Assembly: GCA_030148065.1 (NCBI GenBank)
Contig: JASBUC010000080.1
Location: 1 to 45,619 of the forward strand
Reading direction: 5' to 3'
DNA length: 45,619 nt
From: Legionellaceae bacterium
Lineage (GTDB): Bacteria > Pseudomonadota > Gammaproteobacteria > Legionellales > Legionellaceae
Shown: one piece after another, positions 9,425 through 18,835 of the stretch
Layout: each line of letters begins with the position of its first letter
Numbering within the stretch: the first letter of the stretch is position 1
Made by a program: the position numbers and the translations under genes
Notes under the pieces: generated by a model
Databases searched by the model: none
Seen by the model: the letters and a program-made list of their open reading frames with translations, nothing else
What the model was told of the DNA's origin: nothing

Positions 9425-10736
9425 TTCACCCATGGCGAATCTTTCTGCCTTCAGGGAATTAAAAAACAAATTAGTTTTTGTGTTATTGGCACTGCTAGTT
9501 TTCAGACTAGGTGCCCATATACCAGTTCCCGGGTTGAACCCTGATCGCCTGAGTCAGTTGTTTAGTAGTCAAAACAATACCATTCTTGGTTTATTTAACA
9601 TGTTTTCAGGTGGGGCCCTATCTAAGCTAACAGTCTTTGCGATAGGAATCATGCCCTACATCTCTGCCTCTATTGTGATTCAACTTTTTACGGTTGTCTC
9701 ACCTCAGCTTGAACAGTTGAAAAAAGAGGGAGAGACCGGTCGAAGAAAAATAACACAGTATACGCGGTATGGGACTTTGGTGTTAGCAGTATTCCAATCA
9801 CTGGGATTAGCAAAGTGGTTAGCAGGTCAAGGAATCGCTTTACAAGCAGGACTGCCTTTTTACATCATTGCGACCACTACCTTGGTTACTGGAACCATGT
9901 TTTTAATGTGGTTGGGTGAGCAAATTACAGAAAAAGGCATTGGTAATGGAATTTCACTCATTATCTTTGCTGGAATTGTGTCACGCTTACCTGCAGCATT
10001 AGGACAATTAGTTCAACAGGTAAAAGAAGGTCAAATCCAAGGGATTTCCTTCATTTTGATAATTTTAGCAGTGGTGGCTGTGACAACTTTTGTAGTTTTT
10101 ATGGAGCGAGCTCAACGGCGTATAAGAGTAACTTATGCCCAACGCACCCAAGGTCGCAAGGTTTTTGCAGCGCAAAACAGCCATTTACCCTTGAAAATTA
10201 ACATTTCAGGAGTAATTCCGCCAATTTTTGCTTCCAGTATCATACTACTACCTGCTACAATTGCACAATTTTTAAGTAAGGGAAATGGCTACAGCTGGAT
10301 CACCGATTTGTCACTATTGTTGTCACCGGGTCAACCGCTGTACATTATTTTCTTTAGTGTGGCCATTGTGTTTTTTGCCTTCTTTTATACGGCACTGGTT
10401 TTTAACCCGAAAGACACGGCTGAAAACCTTAAAAAGAGTGGAGCATATATTCCAGGTATTAGACCTGGGGAGCAAACAACTCGCTACATCGACAAGGTAA
10501 TGACCCGCCTAACGACGGTTGGTGCATTGTACCTAGTCTTTGTTTGTATGGTTCCACAAATAATGATGAATACGTGGAATGTTTCGTTCTATTTTGGTGG
10601 CACTTCATTATTAATTATTGTTGTTGTTGTAATGGATTTTATGGCTCAGGTTCAGTCGAATCTAATGAGCCAACAGTATGATTCATTGATTCGTAAGGCG
10701 AATACCAGAGGCATTAATACAAAAGGTTTATACTAG
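9414..10736 (+). CDS. secY: Protein translocase subunit SecY
   Basis: Central channel of the Sec translocon in the inner membrane. The 440 residues have ten hydrophobic segments and the conserved blocks [64 protein letters not shown] and [20 protein letters not shown]. The start is uncertain: ATG 9414 (after GGTGG) gives [17 protein letters not shown], close to family length; ATG 9399 and ATG 9432 are alternatives. The gene overlaps the end of rplO, in its normal place after L15. Confidence 0.95.
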   Translation: MQNNSPMANLSAFRELKNKLVFVLLALLVFRLGAHIPVPGLNPDRLSQLFSSQNNTILGLFNMFSGGALSKLTVFAIGIMPYISASIVIQLFTVVSPQLEQLKKEGETGRRKITQYTRYGTLVLAVFQSLGLAKWLAGQGIALQAGLPFYIIATTTLVTGTMFLMWLGEQITEKGIGNGISLIIFAGIVSRLPAALGQLVQQVKEGQIQGISFILIILAVVAVTTFVVFMERAQRRIRVTYAQRTQGRKVFAAQNSHLPLKINISGVIPPIFASSIILLPATIAQFLSKGNGYSWITDLSLLLSPGQPLYIIFFSVAIVFFAFFYTALVFNPKDTAENLKKSGAYIPGIRPGEQTTRYIDKVMTRLTTVGALYLVFVCMVPQIMMNTWNVSFYFGGTSLLIIVVVVMDFMAQVQSNLMSQQYDSLIRKANTRGINTKGLY

Positions 10737-10752
10737 TTTTTTGGAGTAAAGA

Positions 10753-10866
10753 ATGAAGGTAAGAGCGTCAGTTAAAAAGATGTGTAGGAACTGTAAAATA
10801 ATCAAAAGAAATGGAAGCGTAAGAGTTATTTGCAAAGAACCTAAGCACAAACAAAGACAAGGTTAA
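10753..10866 (+). CDS. rpmJ: 50S ribosomal protein L36 (zinc-binding form)
   Basis: A 37-codon gene between secY and rpsM that is easily missed. The product starts [19 protein letters not shown] and ends [11 protein letters not shown]. Cys11, Cys14, Cys27 and His32 form the usual zinc knuckle, so this is the C+ form. Length and sequence match L36 (E. coli 38 aa). GGAG at 10743-10746 lies 6 bases before the ATG. Confidence 0.96.
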   Translation: MKVRASVKKMCRNCKIIKRNGSVRVICKEPKHKQRQG

Positions 10867-10891
10867 AATTTAGATAGTTGGAGAACATTTT

Positions 10892-11239
10892 ATGGCTCGT
10901 ATCGCTGGAATAAACATTCCTGAACACAAACATGCTGAAATCGCACTCACTGCAATTTACGGAATTGGCCGTAGAACTGCAACACAGTTGTGCCAGCAAA
11001 CAAACATAGAGCCTTCTACTAAAATCAGTGCATTAAGCGAAGCTGAATTAGAGGCCCTAAGGAATGCGATAGCCCAATTGACAGTAGAAGGTGATTTAAG
11101 ACGTGATATCACTATGAACATCAAGCGTTTGATGGATCTAAGATGCTATCGTGGTATTAGACATCGAAAGGGGTTGCCACTACGTGGACAGCGAACTAAA
11201 ACAAATGCCCGTACGAGAAAAGGTAAAAAGCGTAGCTAG
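10892..11239 (+). CDS. rpsM: 30S ribosomal protein S13
   Basis: Head protein contacting the P-site tRNA and L5 (bridge B1b). The 115 residues start [21 protein letters not shown] and contain [19 protein letters not shown] and the basic tail [11 protein letters not shown]. Only 25 bases separate it from rpmJ, leaving no room for the S4-binding pseudoknot leader known from the E. coli alpha operon unless it involves rpmJ coding sequence. Confidence 0.97.
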   Translation: MARIAGINIPEHKHAEIALTAIYGIGRRTATQLCQQTNIEPSTKISALSEAELEALRNAIAQLTVEGDLRRDITMNIKRLMDLRCYRGIRHRKGLPLRGQRTKTNARTRKGKKRS

Positions 11240-11253
11240 AGAGAGTTGAGATA

Positions 11254-11643
11254 ATGGCTAGAGTTCAAGCGAGTTCAAAGAAAAAGAAACGTACAGTATC
11301 GGATGGTAAAGTTTACATCCATGCTTCATTCAATAACACAATCATTACTGTTACTGATAGACAGGGTAATGCCTTGTGTTGGGCGACTTCTGGGGGATCT
11401 GGTTTTAGAGGATCTCGTAAAAGTACCCCATTCGCTGCGCAGGTTGCTGCAGAGCGAGCAATCACTGAGGCAATTGAGAATTTCAACATGTCAAATGTTG
11501 CAATTTATCTTAACGGACCTGGTCCAGGTCGTGAATCTTCTATCCGAGCTATTATTAGCAAAGGTATCAAGGTAATCGAAATGACCGACGTTACAGGCTA
11601 CCCTCACAACGGTTGTAAAGCACCGAAGAAAAGACGAGTTTAA
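11254..11643 (+). CDS. rpsK: 30S ribosomal protein S11
   Basis: Platform protein of the small subunit near the Shine-Dalgarno helix. The 129 residues contain [41 protein letters not shown] and the end [18 protein letters not shown], all typical. Length is identical to E. coli (129). No anomalies. Confidence 0.97.
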   Translation: MARVQASSKKKKRTVSDGKVYIHASFNNTIITVTDRQGNALCWATSGGSGFRGSRKSTPFAAQVAAERAITEAIENFNMSNVAIYLNGPGPGRESSIRAIISKGIKVIEMTDVTGYPHNGCKAPKKRRV

Positions 11644-11656
11644 GTTTGGAGTTAAA

Positions 11657-12277
11657 ATGGCAAGATATATAGGCCCAAAAAATAAATTAGCTCGCCGTGA
11701 AGGTGAGGATCTATTTTTAAAAAGTGGCGTTCGTTCCTTTGAGTCAAAGTGTAATGCAAAGGCCCAACCTGGACAGCATGGCAGTAAAAAAGGTCGTTTA
11801 ACCGACTACGGCGTTCAGTTAAGAGCCAAGCAAAAGCTAAAACGTATTTACGGCGTTCTAGAAAAGCAGTTTCGTAATTACTATAAAAAATCAGCTAGTC
11901 AGAAGGGCGCAACAGGTGAGAACTTATTGGTATTCTTAGAAAGACGCTTGGATAATCTAGTGTACCGTTTAGGTTTTGCCTCTACGCGAGCGGAAGCTAG
12001 ACAGTTAGTAGCCCACAAAGCCATTACTGTAAATGGTCGAGTGGTTAACATCCCTTCTTATTTGGTATCGGTCTCTGATCAAATTGAGGTCCGCGAAAAA
12101 GCTAAAAGTCAGGATAGAATCAAGGCAGCTCTTGGTTTATCCGAGCAACGAGCAGACTGTGACTGGATTAGTGTTGATACTGAGAACATGAAAGGGACGT
12201 TAAATACCTTACCAACGCTGGAAGATTTCCCTTCTACTCATAATGTGCAGTTGGTAGTAGAACTTTACTCTAAATAG
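11657..12277 (+). CDS. rpsD: 30S ribosomal protein S4
   Basis: Primary 16S rRNA binder that nucleates 30S assembly; in E. coli it also represses the alpha operon. The 206 residues start [21 protein letters not shown] and contain the S4 RNA-binding domain block [33 protein letters not shown]. Length matches E. coli (206). It directly precedes rpoA. Confidence 0.97.
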   Translation: MARYIGPKNKLARREGEDLFLKSGVRSFESKCNAKAQPGQHGSKKGRLTDYGVQLRAKQKLKRIYGVLEKQFRNYYKKSASQKGATGENLLVFLERRLDNLVYRLGFASTRAEARQLVAHKAITVNGRVVNIPSYLVSVSDQIEVREKAKSQDRIKAALGLSEQRADCDWISVDTENMKGTLNTLPTLEDFPSTHNVQLVVELYSK

Positions 12278-12296
12278 CGACACTTCGGAGACCTTA

Positions 12297-13283
12297 ATGT
12301 ATACAGAAATAAACCAGATGTTAACGCCTAAAGTTATCAAGGTTGTCTCTCAAGATGTGAATCATGCGAGGATAGTTCTTGAGGCTTTCGAAAGAGGATA
12401 CGGTTACACGGTTGGAAACAGCCTTAGACGAATCCTTCTTTCTTCTATGCCGGGAGCTGCCGTAACGGAAGTCAATATTGAAGGCGTTCCGCATGAGTAC
12501 AGCGCCATTGATGGTGTACAAGAAGATGTTATTGCGATCATTCTAAACCTTAAGTGTCTAGCCGTTAAGTTGAACGAAAAGACAGAATCTACTCTAACCA
12601 TTGATGTTAAAGGTCCTAAGGTTGTCACAGCCGCTGATCTGCAACACGATCACGATGTTGAAGTGGTTGATAAAGACCAAGTGATTGCTCACGTAAACGA
12701 AAATGGTCACCTGAAAATGACTATCAAGGTTGAGCGTTCGTTAGGTCACCGAGTCATTGAAGAACCAAAGAATGATGATGAACTGGTTGAAGACGTTGCT
12801 GTTGGTGTGATTAAAGTAGACGCAAGCTTTTCACCTGTCACTAAAGTCTCTTACGCGGTCGACAGTGCTCGAGTAGAAAATCGTACTGATTTAGATAAAT
12901 TAACCTTAGACTTATCAACCAATGGCACATTGGACGCAGAAGAAGCTGTAAGAATTGCAGCGACTATCATGCAAAGACAATTGCAAGCCTTTGTTGATTT
13001 TAGCTACGAGGAAGAAGTTAACCAAGCAGAAGACGAGCCAGAGTTTGACCCAATTCTCTTGCGGCCAGTTGATGATCTTGAGTTAACCGTTCGTTCTGCT
13101 AATTGCTTAAAAGCTGAGAACATCTTCTTCATAGGTGATTTAGTTCAGAAAGCAGAAGTTGATTTATTAAAGACACCTAATTTAGGTAAAAAGTCGTTAA
13201 CAGAAATTAAAGATGTGCTAGCCTCACGGTCACTTTCATTGGGTATGAAATTGGAAAATTGGCCACCAGCTAGCCTAGATTAA
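12297..13283 (+). CDS. rpoA: RNA polymerase subunit alpha
   Basis: Scaffold for RNA polymerase assembly and docking point for activators and UP elements. The 328 residues show the N-terminal assembly domain ([22 protein letters not shown]) and a complete C-terminal domain with [20 protein letters not shown], whose Arg and Asn match the UP-element contacts R265/N268, then [20 protein letters not shown]. Length matches E. coli (329). It lies between rpsD and rplQ as in the alpha operon. Confidence 0.97.
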   Translation: MYTEINQMLTPKVIKVVSQDVNHARIVLEAFERGYGYTVGNSLRRILLSSMPGAAVTEVNIEGVPHEYSAIDGVQEDVIAIILNLKCLAVKLNEKTESTLTIDVKGPKVVTAADLQHDHDVEVVDKDQVIAHVNENGHLKMTIKVERSLGHRVIEEPKNDDELVEDVAVGVIKVDASFSPVTKVSYAVDSARVENRTDLDKLTLDLSTNGTLDAEEAVRIAATIMQRQLQAFVDFSYEEEVNQAEDEPEFDPILLRPVDDLELTVRSANCLKAENIFFIGDLVQKAEVDLLKTPNLGKKSLTEIKDVLASRSLSLGMKLENWPPASLD

Positions 13284-13303
13284 GGTAGTATTCGGAGATT
13301 GTA

Positions 13304-13690
13304 ATGAGACACCGTAATTCAGGTAGAAAATTAAATAGAAACAGCAGTCATAGAAAAGCAATGTTTAGAAACATGTGTGTGTCTTTGATCGAGCATGAGT
13401 TAATTCAAACAACGCTTCCTAAAGCAAAGGAACTACGTCGTTATTTTGAGCCTCTAGTGACTGCTAGTAAAGAAGACACGTTGGCTAAGCGTCGGTTTGT
13501 TTTAAGCAAGCTTTCCGATAAATCAGCGGTTCATAAACTGTTTACTGAGCTTGGTCCTCGCTACAAAGAGCGTCCAGGTGGGTACATGCGTGTGCTAAAA
13601 AATGGTTATAGAAAGGGTGATGCGGCTCCTATGGCTGTTATTGAGTTGGTTGATAGACCAATGGCTGATGAAGACGCAACAGAAGAGTAG
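13304..13690 (+). CDS. rplQ: 50S ribosomal protein L17
   Basis: Last gene of the alpha operon. The 128 residues start [24 protein letters not shown] and contain [35 protein letters not shown]. Length matches E. coli (127). A strong hairpin terminator follows within 20 bases, closing the ribosomal cluster. Confidence 0.97.
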   Translation: MRHRNSGRKLNRNSSHRKAMFRNMCVSLIEHELIQTTLPKAKELRRYFEPLVTASKEDTLAKRRFVLSKLSDKSAVHKLFTELGPRYKERPGGYMRVLKNGYRKGDAAPMAVIELVDRPMADEDATEE

Positions 13691-13706
13691 CTCTAATGTT
13701 TTTAAG

Positions 13707-13734
13707 AAACAGCGCTTAAGCGCTGTTTTTTTTT
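13707..13734 (+). terminator. Rho-independent terminator after rplQ
   Basis: A 9-bp perfect stem (AAACAGCGC / GCGCTGTTT) with a TTAA loop runs directly into a nine-T tract. It closes the ribosomal operon. The convergent galE gene ends 7 bases beyond it, and the opposite strand also reads a hairpin followed by a short T-rich stretch, so it may serve both directions. Confidence 0.9.
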
Positions 13735-13740
13735 AAGAAA

Positions 13741-14742
13741 TCAATCAACTGTCTCGCTATGAGCACGCCAAGCATCTTTAAGCATTTCTGCAAGGTCGCG
13801 CTTAGTTTGCCAATTCAATTCAGTCTTTGCGCGCTCTGCTGAGGCCCAGTAGGCCGCTAGATCGCCTTCTCGTCTGTTAGCGATGACATAAGGCACTTTA
13901 CGCTCAGTCACTTCTTCGAAGGTTCGCACTACTTCAAAGACACTGTGGCCCATGCCACTGCCAAGATTAAAGCAATGAAACCCCACATTTTTCTCTAGAA
14001 AGCTTAATGCGTTTAGGTGTCCTTGGCTAAGATCCATCACATGCAGGTAGTCCCGAACACCGCTACCATCTGTAGTGTGATAATCATTTCCGAAAATTTT
14101 CAATTGGGGCAAAGTTCGGCTTGCAACTTTCATCAAGTAGGGGAGCAAGTTTGATGGTTCACCAACAGGGGCTTCCTTTAATCGCCCGGAATGGTGTGCA
14201 CCAATCGGGTTAAAATAGCGTAATGCGACACATCGAAAGGCAGGGTTGGATTTAGCATAGTCTTTTAGTAAATGTTCAGCAGATAGTTTGCTCATACCAT
14301 AGGGGCTTATGGGTCTTACAGGGTGGTTTTCTGTGTAGGGAAGCGATTCTGGGGGACCGTAGACGGTCGCGCTCGATGAAAAAATAAAGCGGTTGACCTC
14401 GAACGCTTTAGCACACTCTAACAGGTTTAAGGTACCGGCAAGATTGACCCTGTAGTAGGAAAGGGGGGAGCGGTGTGAGTCTTCAACCGACTTTAAGCCC
14501 GCTAGATGAATGATGGCATTAAAGTCATGCGCCTTAAACAGAGTTTCTAATTCAAGTTGGTTGGTTACCGAACATCGTTTAAATAGAATTTTTTTACCTG
14601 AGAGTTGCTCAATGCTTGTTTTGACGCCTAAATGACTGTTTGATAAATCATCCAGCACCACCACCTCAAAATCATTGCTAAGTGCTTCTATACATAGATG
14701 ACTGCCTATGTATCCAAGTCCTCCGGTAATTAAGAGCCTCAT
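13741..14742 (-). CDS. galE: UDP-glucose 4-epimerase
   Basis: Extended short-chain dehydrogenase that interconverts UDP-glucose and UDP-galactose using bound NAD. The 333 residues (E. coli 338) have the Rossmann motif TGGLGYIGSH at 6-15, a catalytic Ser in SSSATVYG (Ser124) and the YxxxK pair Tyr148/Lys152, then ALRYFNPIGAH and GVRDYLHVMDL. The start overlaps the stop of the upstream glycosyltransferase (ATGA), so the two form an operon, which suggests a supply of UDP-galactose for a surface glycan. Substrate range (Glc/Gal or also HexNAc) cannot be told. Confidence 0.93.
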   Translation of the reverse strand: MRLLITGGLGYIGSHLCIEALSNDFEVVVLDDLSNSHLGVKTSIEQLSGKKILFKRCSVTNQLELETLFKAHDFNAIIHLAGLKSVEDSHRSPLSYYRVNLAGTLNLLECAKAFEVNRFIFSSSATVYGPPESLPYTENHPVRPISPYGMSKLSAEHLLKDYAKSNPAFRCVALRYFNPIGAHHSGRLKEAPVGEPSNLLPYLMKVASRTLPQLKIFGNDYHTTDGSGVRDYLHVMDLSQGHLNALSFLEKNVGFHCFNLGSGMGHSVFEVVRTFEEVTERKVPYVIANRREGDLAAYWASAERAKTELNWQTKRDLAEMLKDAWRAHSETVD

Positions 14743-16298
14743 GATTGCCCACTCCCTGGCTGTCGTAGGTACACCTCTAGTTTTATTGCTTGATCAGCCA
14801 TTAAGAATAAGTTTTCTTTGTGATAATACTGCTTCCAAAGTTCTTTGAATTTTGCGTTTGTTTGCATGTAGTCTAAATAATTAAATTGTTTGTGGTTAAC
14901 ATAGCTAGTGTTGTGTTCACCAACCAATACCATGCTTGGTTTAAAACGTTGAAAGTCTTCCACAATATACGCTTGTAGTTGTTTATTAATCATGGCTTGA
15001 TTAGGGTTGTGCCGATTAAAAGCAGCAGGCAGCGGCCAAAGTGCTGCAAATCGAGAGTTTAACTTAAGGCCGCCATAGTAAATAAAATAACTTGATTCCA
15101 TTTGAGTGCTGAACATGTAGAAATCTTTTTTGGGGGAGAGTTTGCTAATTTCATCAATGCTTTTGACAAAATCACATCGACCATGCCAATGGCACTGCAT
15201 TTTCATCTCAACGGTCAACCAGACAGGGTAGAGGCCAAAACAGCAAGTCAGAGTGAGAGCAATGTACGCTGTAAGTATTTTTGCAACAGAGTCCTCTTGA
15301 AATCGTTGATACGTTTGCCAAAAACAAAGGCTTGCACAAATAACGCTGCTGGCAAAAAGCGGAAGGGATTGATAATGCCAGCCTTTATGCTGAACCACAA
15401 AGCACAAAGCAAAACCAATACTCACTATAAACCACAGATCTATTTGTGGCGTCAGGGAGCTGTGCTTTTTAGGCTTCAAACGCCTAACCCAGGGAACAAG
15501 CAAGCAAAGACTTGCAAAAAAAATCATGTGGTCTTTTCTAAGAAGACTTGAGAGAGAAATAAAGCTTTGGTTGGCGTAGCTCTTTAAGATAATAGGAAAC
15601 ACGTCATTAAAGTAGCTTGGTGAAAACGCATAGCCAATACTAAGATAGAGTAAAAAAATCGCGCAGATGAGTAGACACTCTACTCGGAGCAAAAGCCGCC
15701 ACTGTCTCAAATAAAACAGTAGATAGAGCTCGGTGAGCGCTGGTGCGCAATAAAAATAAGGGGGTTTGAAGGCAAAGCCAAGGCCTGCTAAGACGCCAAT
15801 TAACAAGCTCATTTTTCTTGATGGTCGCAGCCCTTTCATCAAAAGTGCGGCGCACCAAAAATAAGGAAAGCTTAAGAGCACCATGATCATTTCTTTTTGC
15901 CCATAGTCAACATTGAGCAAAACAGTGACTAAGAAAGCTTGGCTAACAATGATAAATAAGCGCAAATGTGGGGCGTTGACAAACATCACTTTAAGTAATT
16001 GATTGCTGAGCCATAATGAGCCTAATAGGCAGAGACTAATAAAGCTGCAAAAAACGACAATAATGGGTTGATGGAGCTTGTTGGCACTAAGAGTTAGTAA
16101 TGCATGTAAATAGTATAAAAGAGGAGGATTGGTTTCAAAATAATCATGAAGGTAGCTTTTGCCTGCAATGAGGCGTTTTGCAATTTCAAAACTCCATAGT
16201 AGATCATGAAACACAAGACCGTTAATTTGCACATAAAGCTGAAAGCTTAGGCAGACACACAAAAAGAGCAGGAAAAAAAAGTGCTTTGGTAAGGACAT
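14739..16298 (-). CDS. Polytopic membrane glycosyltransferase, GT-C/ArnT-like
   Basis: A 519-residue inner-membrane protein with about ten hydrophobic segments and a soluble C-terminal part of roughly 150 residues. The first periplasmic loop contains HDYFETNPPLLYYLHALL, which resembles the acidic loop and following PP of lipid-sugar-dependent GT-C enzymes (PMT/ArnT type). This suggests transfer of a sugar from a polyprenyl phosphate donor to a surface acceptor. The frame also opens at TTG 16307, but ATG 16298 fits better with a promoter 20 bases upstream. It is translationally coupled to galE and divergent from the FAD enzyme. Acceptor and sugar are unknown. Confidence 0.7.
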   Translation of the reverse strand: MSLPKHFFFLLFLCVCLSFQLYVQINGLVFHDLLWSFEIAKRLIAGKSYLHDYFETNPPLLYYLHALLTLSANKLHQPIIVVFCSFISLCLLGSLWLSNQLLKVMFVNAPHLRLFIIVSQAFLVTVLLNVDYGQKEMIMVLLSFPYFWCAALLMKGLRPSRKMSLLIGVLAGLGFAFKPPYFYCAPALTELYLLFYLRQWRLLLRVECLLICAIFLLYLSIGYAFSPSYFNDVFPIILKSYANQSFISLSSLLRKDHMIFFASLCLLVPWVRRLKPKKHSSLTPQIDLWFIVSIGFALCFVVQHKGWHYQSLPLFASSVICASLCFWQTYQRFQEDSVAKILTAYIALTLTCCFGLYPVWLTVEMKMQCHWHGRCDFVKSIDEISKLSPKKDFYMFSTQMESSYFIYYGGLKLNSRFAALWPLPAAFNRHNPNQAMINKQLQAYIVEDFQRFKPSMVLVGEHNTSYVNHKQFNYLDYMQTNAKFKELWKQYYHKENLFLMADQAIKLEVYLRQPGSGQS

Positions 16299-16324
16299 CA
16301 AGACCAAGAGTAAATAAGAACAAC

Positions 16325-16352
16325 GCTATAGTATGAGCATTAAGCTTGTCAA
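16325..16352 (-). promoter_or_regulatory. Putative promoter of the glycosyltransferase-galE operon
   Basis: On the minus strand a perfect TTGACA (16352-16347) is followed after 16 bases by TATAGC (16330-16325, 4/6 match to the -10). The expected start of transcription would lie about 20 bases before ATG 16298. Confidence 0.5.
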
Positions 16353-16426
16353 CCACCGACGGATTAATGGCATAAAGACGATAGATGACATAGAATCGAA
16401 GCTCAACTTGCTTTGCAGATTTCTCT

Positions 16427-17932
16427 ATGGAAGAAACGTTGCCCCCTCAAAGTATTGAGGTAGTTTGCATTGGTGCAGGCCCTGCAGGATTAACCGCAGC
16501 CTATCTTTTGGGAAAAGAAGGCATTTCTTGCCAAGTATTAGAACAAGATCCTCGCTATCTTGGAGGGATCTCGCGAACGGTTTGTCAGAACGGTTACCGC
16601 ATCGACATCGGGGGACACCGTTTTTTCTCAAAGTCAGAAGAAATTGAAGCTCTGTGGGATGAGCTCTTAGGCGATGATTTTTTAGAGCGGCCTAGAAAGT
16701 CTCGAATTTTTTACAAACGACATTTTTTCTCTTACCCACTAAAGGCCTTTGAAGCACTCTTTAAACTGGGTGTTTTTGAATCAGTTAAGGTCCTTTGCTC
16801 GTATGGGAAGGCTCAACTCTTCCCTATTAAGCCTGTGCGCTCTTTTGAAGATTGGGTAAGCAATCAGTTTGGCAAGCGTTTGTTTCAAATCTTTTTTAAA
16901 ACCTACACGGAAAAAGTGTGGGGCATGCCCTGTGATCAGATTTCAGCCGACTGGGCGGCACAACGAATTAAAGGTTTGTCCTTAAGTCAGGCAATTTTTA
17001 GCGCCTTATTCCCTTTTTTAAACAAACAAAAGGGCAGTAGCGCGGTAAAAACCTTAATTTCTAGTTTCCGCTACCCAAGACTGGGACCGGGCATGATGTG
17101 GGAGGCTGCCGCCCAAAAAATTAAGGCGCAGGGCAACCAGGTTGTATTAAATGCCAGAGTCGAGTCACTTCATTTTGATACTCTAAACAATGCTTGGCTT
17201 TTGCAGTATCGACAGGGCGAGACGCTACAAACAACAAGCTGCCGGGAGATTATCTCTTCGATGCCAATGCGAGAGTTGGTTTTGTCTCTTAACCCGCCGC
17301 CTCCCAGCAAGGTTTTAATTGCGGCTCGAAACTTGCGTTATCGCGACTTTTTAATTGTTGCCTTAACCATCACTGAGGAAGGTGACTTTGATGATAATTG
17401 GATCTACATTCACGATTCTTCCGTTAAAGTGGGCCGCATACAAAATTTTCGCTCATGGTCACCAGAGCTGATTCCTGAACCCAATAAGAACTGTTACGGT
17501 CTTGAGTACTTTTGTTTTGAAAACGACGGGCTTTGGTCAAGTTCAGATGAACAGTTAGTTGAGCTTGCTAAGAGAGAAATTGTTAAAATTGGTTTAATTA
17601 AAGAATCACTGATTAGTGGCGGTTTTGTAGTGCGACAGCCTAAAGCTTATCCCGTTTATGACGAGGCTTATAAAGAAAATGTTGCGATCATTCGAAGCTA
17701 TTTAGAAACGACATACCCAAGTCTTCATCTGGTTGGCCGAAATGGCATGCACAAATACAATAATCAAGATCACGCCATGATGACAGCGATGTTAACGGCA
17801 AAGAACATCTCTCTTGGCAGGAGAGACTATGACGTGTGGAATGTCAATGAAGATGCGGCTTATCATGAGAGTGGTAGGTCTACCAAGTCTAAGATAAGAG
17901 AGCGTTTAGTTCCGGAAAAACTACACAAATGA
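16427..17932 (+). CDS. FAD-dependent amine-oxidase/UDP-galactopyranose mutase-like oxidoreductase
   Basis: A 501-residue flavoprotein-type enzyme. The N-terminal dinucleotide-binding motif is GAGPAG at 16-21 followed by a beta-alpha-beta end LEQD, then the flavin-linked segment RIDIGGHRFF. The class is often annotated as protoporphyrinogen-oxidase-like (HemY) or UDP-galactopyranose mutase-like. The true substrate is unknown, but the neighbours (galE, a GT-C-like enzyme, GtrA) point to a nucleotide- or lipid-linked sugar. It overlaps the next gene by 4 bases (ATGA). It is not a convincing HemG/HemY because its context is glycan-related. Confidence 0.7.
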   Translation: MEETLPPQSIEVVCIGAGPAGLTAAYLLGKEGISCQVLEQDPRYLGGISRTVCQNGYRIDIGGHRFFSKSEEIEALWDELLGDDFLERPRKSRIFYKRHFFSYPLKAFEALFKLGVFESVKVLCSYGKAQLFPIKPVRSFEDWVSNQFGKRLFQIFFKTYTEKVWGMPCDQISADWAAQRIKGLSLSQAIFSALFPFLNKQKGSSAVKTLISSFRYPRLGPGMMWEAAAQKIKAQGNQVVLNARVESLHFDTLNNAWLLQYRQGETLQTTSCREIISSMPMRELVLSLNPPPPSKVLIAARNLRYRDFLIVALTITEEGDFDDNWIYIHDSSVKVGRIQNFRSWSPELIPEPNKNCYGLEYFCFENDGLWSSSDEQLVELAKREIVKIGLIKESLISGGFVVRQPKAYPVYDEAYKENVAIIRSYLETTYPSLHLVGRNGMHKYNNQDHAMMTAMLTAKNISLGRRDYDVWNVNEDAAYHESGRSTKSKIRERLVPEKLHK

Positions 17933-18381
17933 GTGCCATTAATAAGGCAACTTTTGTCCCAGCACAGTTACTAAAGAACTCTAGAGTCTTCTTCTTAAAG
18001 CTTGCTGGCTATTTTTTAGTTGGTGGGGGAGCGGCGCTCCTTGACAGCAGTTGTTTTTATTGTGCCAAATACCTTTGGCATTTTAATTATGTCAACGCTT
18101 TGATTATTGGCTTTATACCAGGGATGACCACAAACTTTATTCTCTGCAATGCATGTCTTTTCTATAAGGTCAATCGAAGCTTGTTGGCGGCCTGGGTGAC
18201 TCATTGTCTAGCAAGTATGGGAAGTTTTTTAGTCAATCTTCTCATTATGACTCTGTTAATTGTTGGATTGAAGTTTCAGTACTATTTGGCAGCACGGCTC
18301 ATTGCCATCGTCGTTGGTTTTTTCTTAAGTTTTCTGTTAATCCGCTACTGGGCGTTTCGCGATAATCTTTATTACAAATAA
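17929..18381 (+). CDS. GtrA-like membrane protein
   Basis: A 150-residue protein with four predicted membrane helices and the GtrA-family layout: YFLVGGGAALLDSSCFYCAKY in helix 1, then NYVNALIIGFIPGMTTNFILC and a final FFLSFLLIRYWAFRD, where the aromatic R-x-W-x-F end is typical. GtrA proteins are thought to move polyprenyl-phosphate sugars across the inner membrane. It is translationally coupled to the FAD enzyme, which suggests that both serve the same lipid-linked sugar as the divergent glycosyltransferase. Confidence 0.75.
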   Translation: MSAINKATFVPAQLLKNSRVFFLKLAGYFLVGGGAALLDSSCFYCAKYLWHFNYVNALIIGFIPGMTTNFILCNACLFYKVNRSLLAAWVTHCLASMGSFLVNLLIMTLLIVGLKFQYYLAARLIAIVVGFFLSFLLIRYWAFRDNLYYK

Positions 18382-18575
18382 AGATGCAAGAAACCCACAA
18401 AGGTGTGGCCTTTGGAACAAAAGACACTAACACTCCCCAACCTACGTTCCGCGGCAATCCCCCAACCCTACGTTCCGCGGAAATCACCCCGCCCGACGTT
18501 CTGCGGACAGCCCCCAACCCTACCTTCCGCTGAAATCCCCCAACCTACGTTCCGCGGCAATCCCCCAACCCTACG

Positions 18576-18596
18576 TTCCGCGGCTTGTCCGCGGAA
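18576..18596. repeat. Hairpin element A of the cassette
   Basis: TTCCGCGG / CCGCGGAA, 8 perfect base pairs, around the loop CTTGT. Read on the minus strand it is followed by CGTAGGG. Confidence 0.85.
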
Positions 18597-18619
18597 TCCA
18601 TTAATCAGAATAGCCTGGT

Positions 18620-18640
18620 TCCCTCGGACAAGCCGAGGGA
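18620..18640. repeat. Hairpin element B of the cassette, inverted relative of A
   Basis: TCCCTCGG / CCGAGGGA, 8 perfect base pairs, around the loop ACAAG, followed by CGTAGGG on the plus strand. Compared with element A in the same orientation, the loop is identical and two base pairs of the stem differ, each with a compensating change on the other arm. Confidence 0.85.
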
Positions 18641-18777
18641 CGTAGGGGTGTTAGTTAAGATATGGGACGTAGGGGTGTTAGTTAAGATATGGGATGTTGG
18701 GTGTGTTGGTTAGGAGAAGCGAACAATTCTCAAAACCTTAAGAATATCCGAAGAATGTTAATATACTGTGAATAGTG

Positions 18778-18806
18778 TTACTATCCCATTAATGTTGCTC
18801 TATAAT
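18778..18806 (+). promoter_or_regulatory. Putative promoter of the phosphoesterase gene
   Basis: A perfect TATAAT (18801-18806) lies 17 bases after TTACTA (18778-18783, 3/6 match to the -35). It is 30 bases before the chosen start codon at 18836. The -10 is strong and the -35 weak. Confidence 0.45.
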
Positions 18807-18835
18807 TGAGCAAGTTGATTGTGGAGGATAATATT

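Larger units (their letters stand above)
18426..18715. repeat. Symmetric tandem-repeat cassette built on two inverted hairpin elements
   Basis: Six units of 24-26 bases with the core CTACGTTCCGCGG run from 18435 to about 18584. The last one completes a hairpin (18576-18596). After a 23-base spacer comes an inverted, related hairpin (18620-18640), followed by two identical 27-base units (18637-18663 and 18664-18690) and a degenerate third (18691-18715). Left units carry the stem half of the left hairpin and right units that of the right hairpin. The outer flanks are also inverted relatives (CACTAACACTCCCCAACCTACG against CGTAGGGGTGTTAGT). The 454-base gap between GtrA and the phosphoesterase is mostly this cassette; no gene is seen in it. 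Confidence 0.85.

Noticed and set aside
10867-10891. S4-binding pseudoknot leader before rpsM
   Set aside because: Only 25 bases are available between rpmJ and rpsM, too short for the known structure.
15102-15551. 149-codon plus-strand frame inside the minus-strand glycosyltransferase
   Set aside because: The opposite frame codes for a coherent polytopic membrane protein coupled to galE; this one has no protein-like features.
18435-18584. Possible CRISPR array (regular 24-26 base units)
   Set aside because: Units follow each other directly with no unique spacers, and there are no cas genes; it is a tandem repeat.
18403-18645. Open frame of 80 codons on the plus strand across the repeat cassette, and a minus-strand frame at 18299-18517
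   Set aside because: Both are translations of the tandem repeats (Pro/Arg-rich periodic peptide) without a ribosome site or any protein-like composition.
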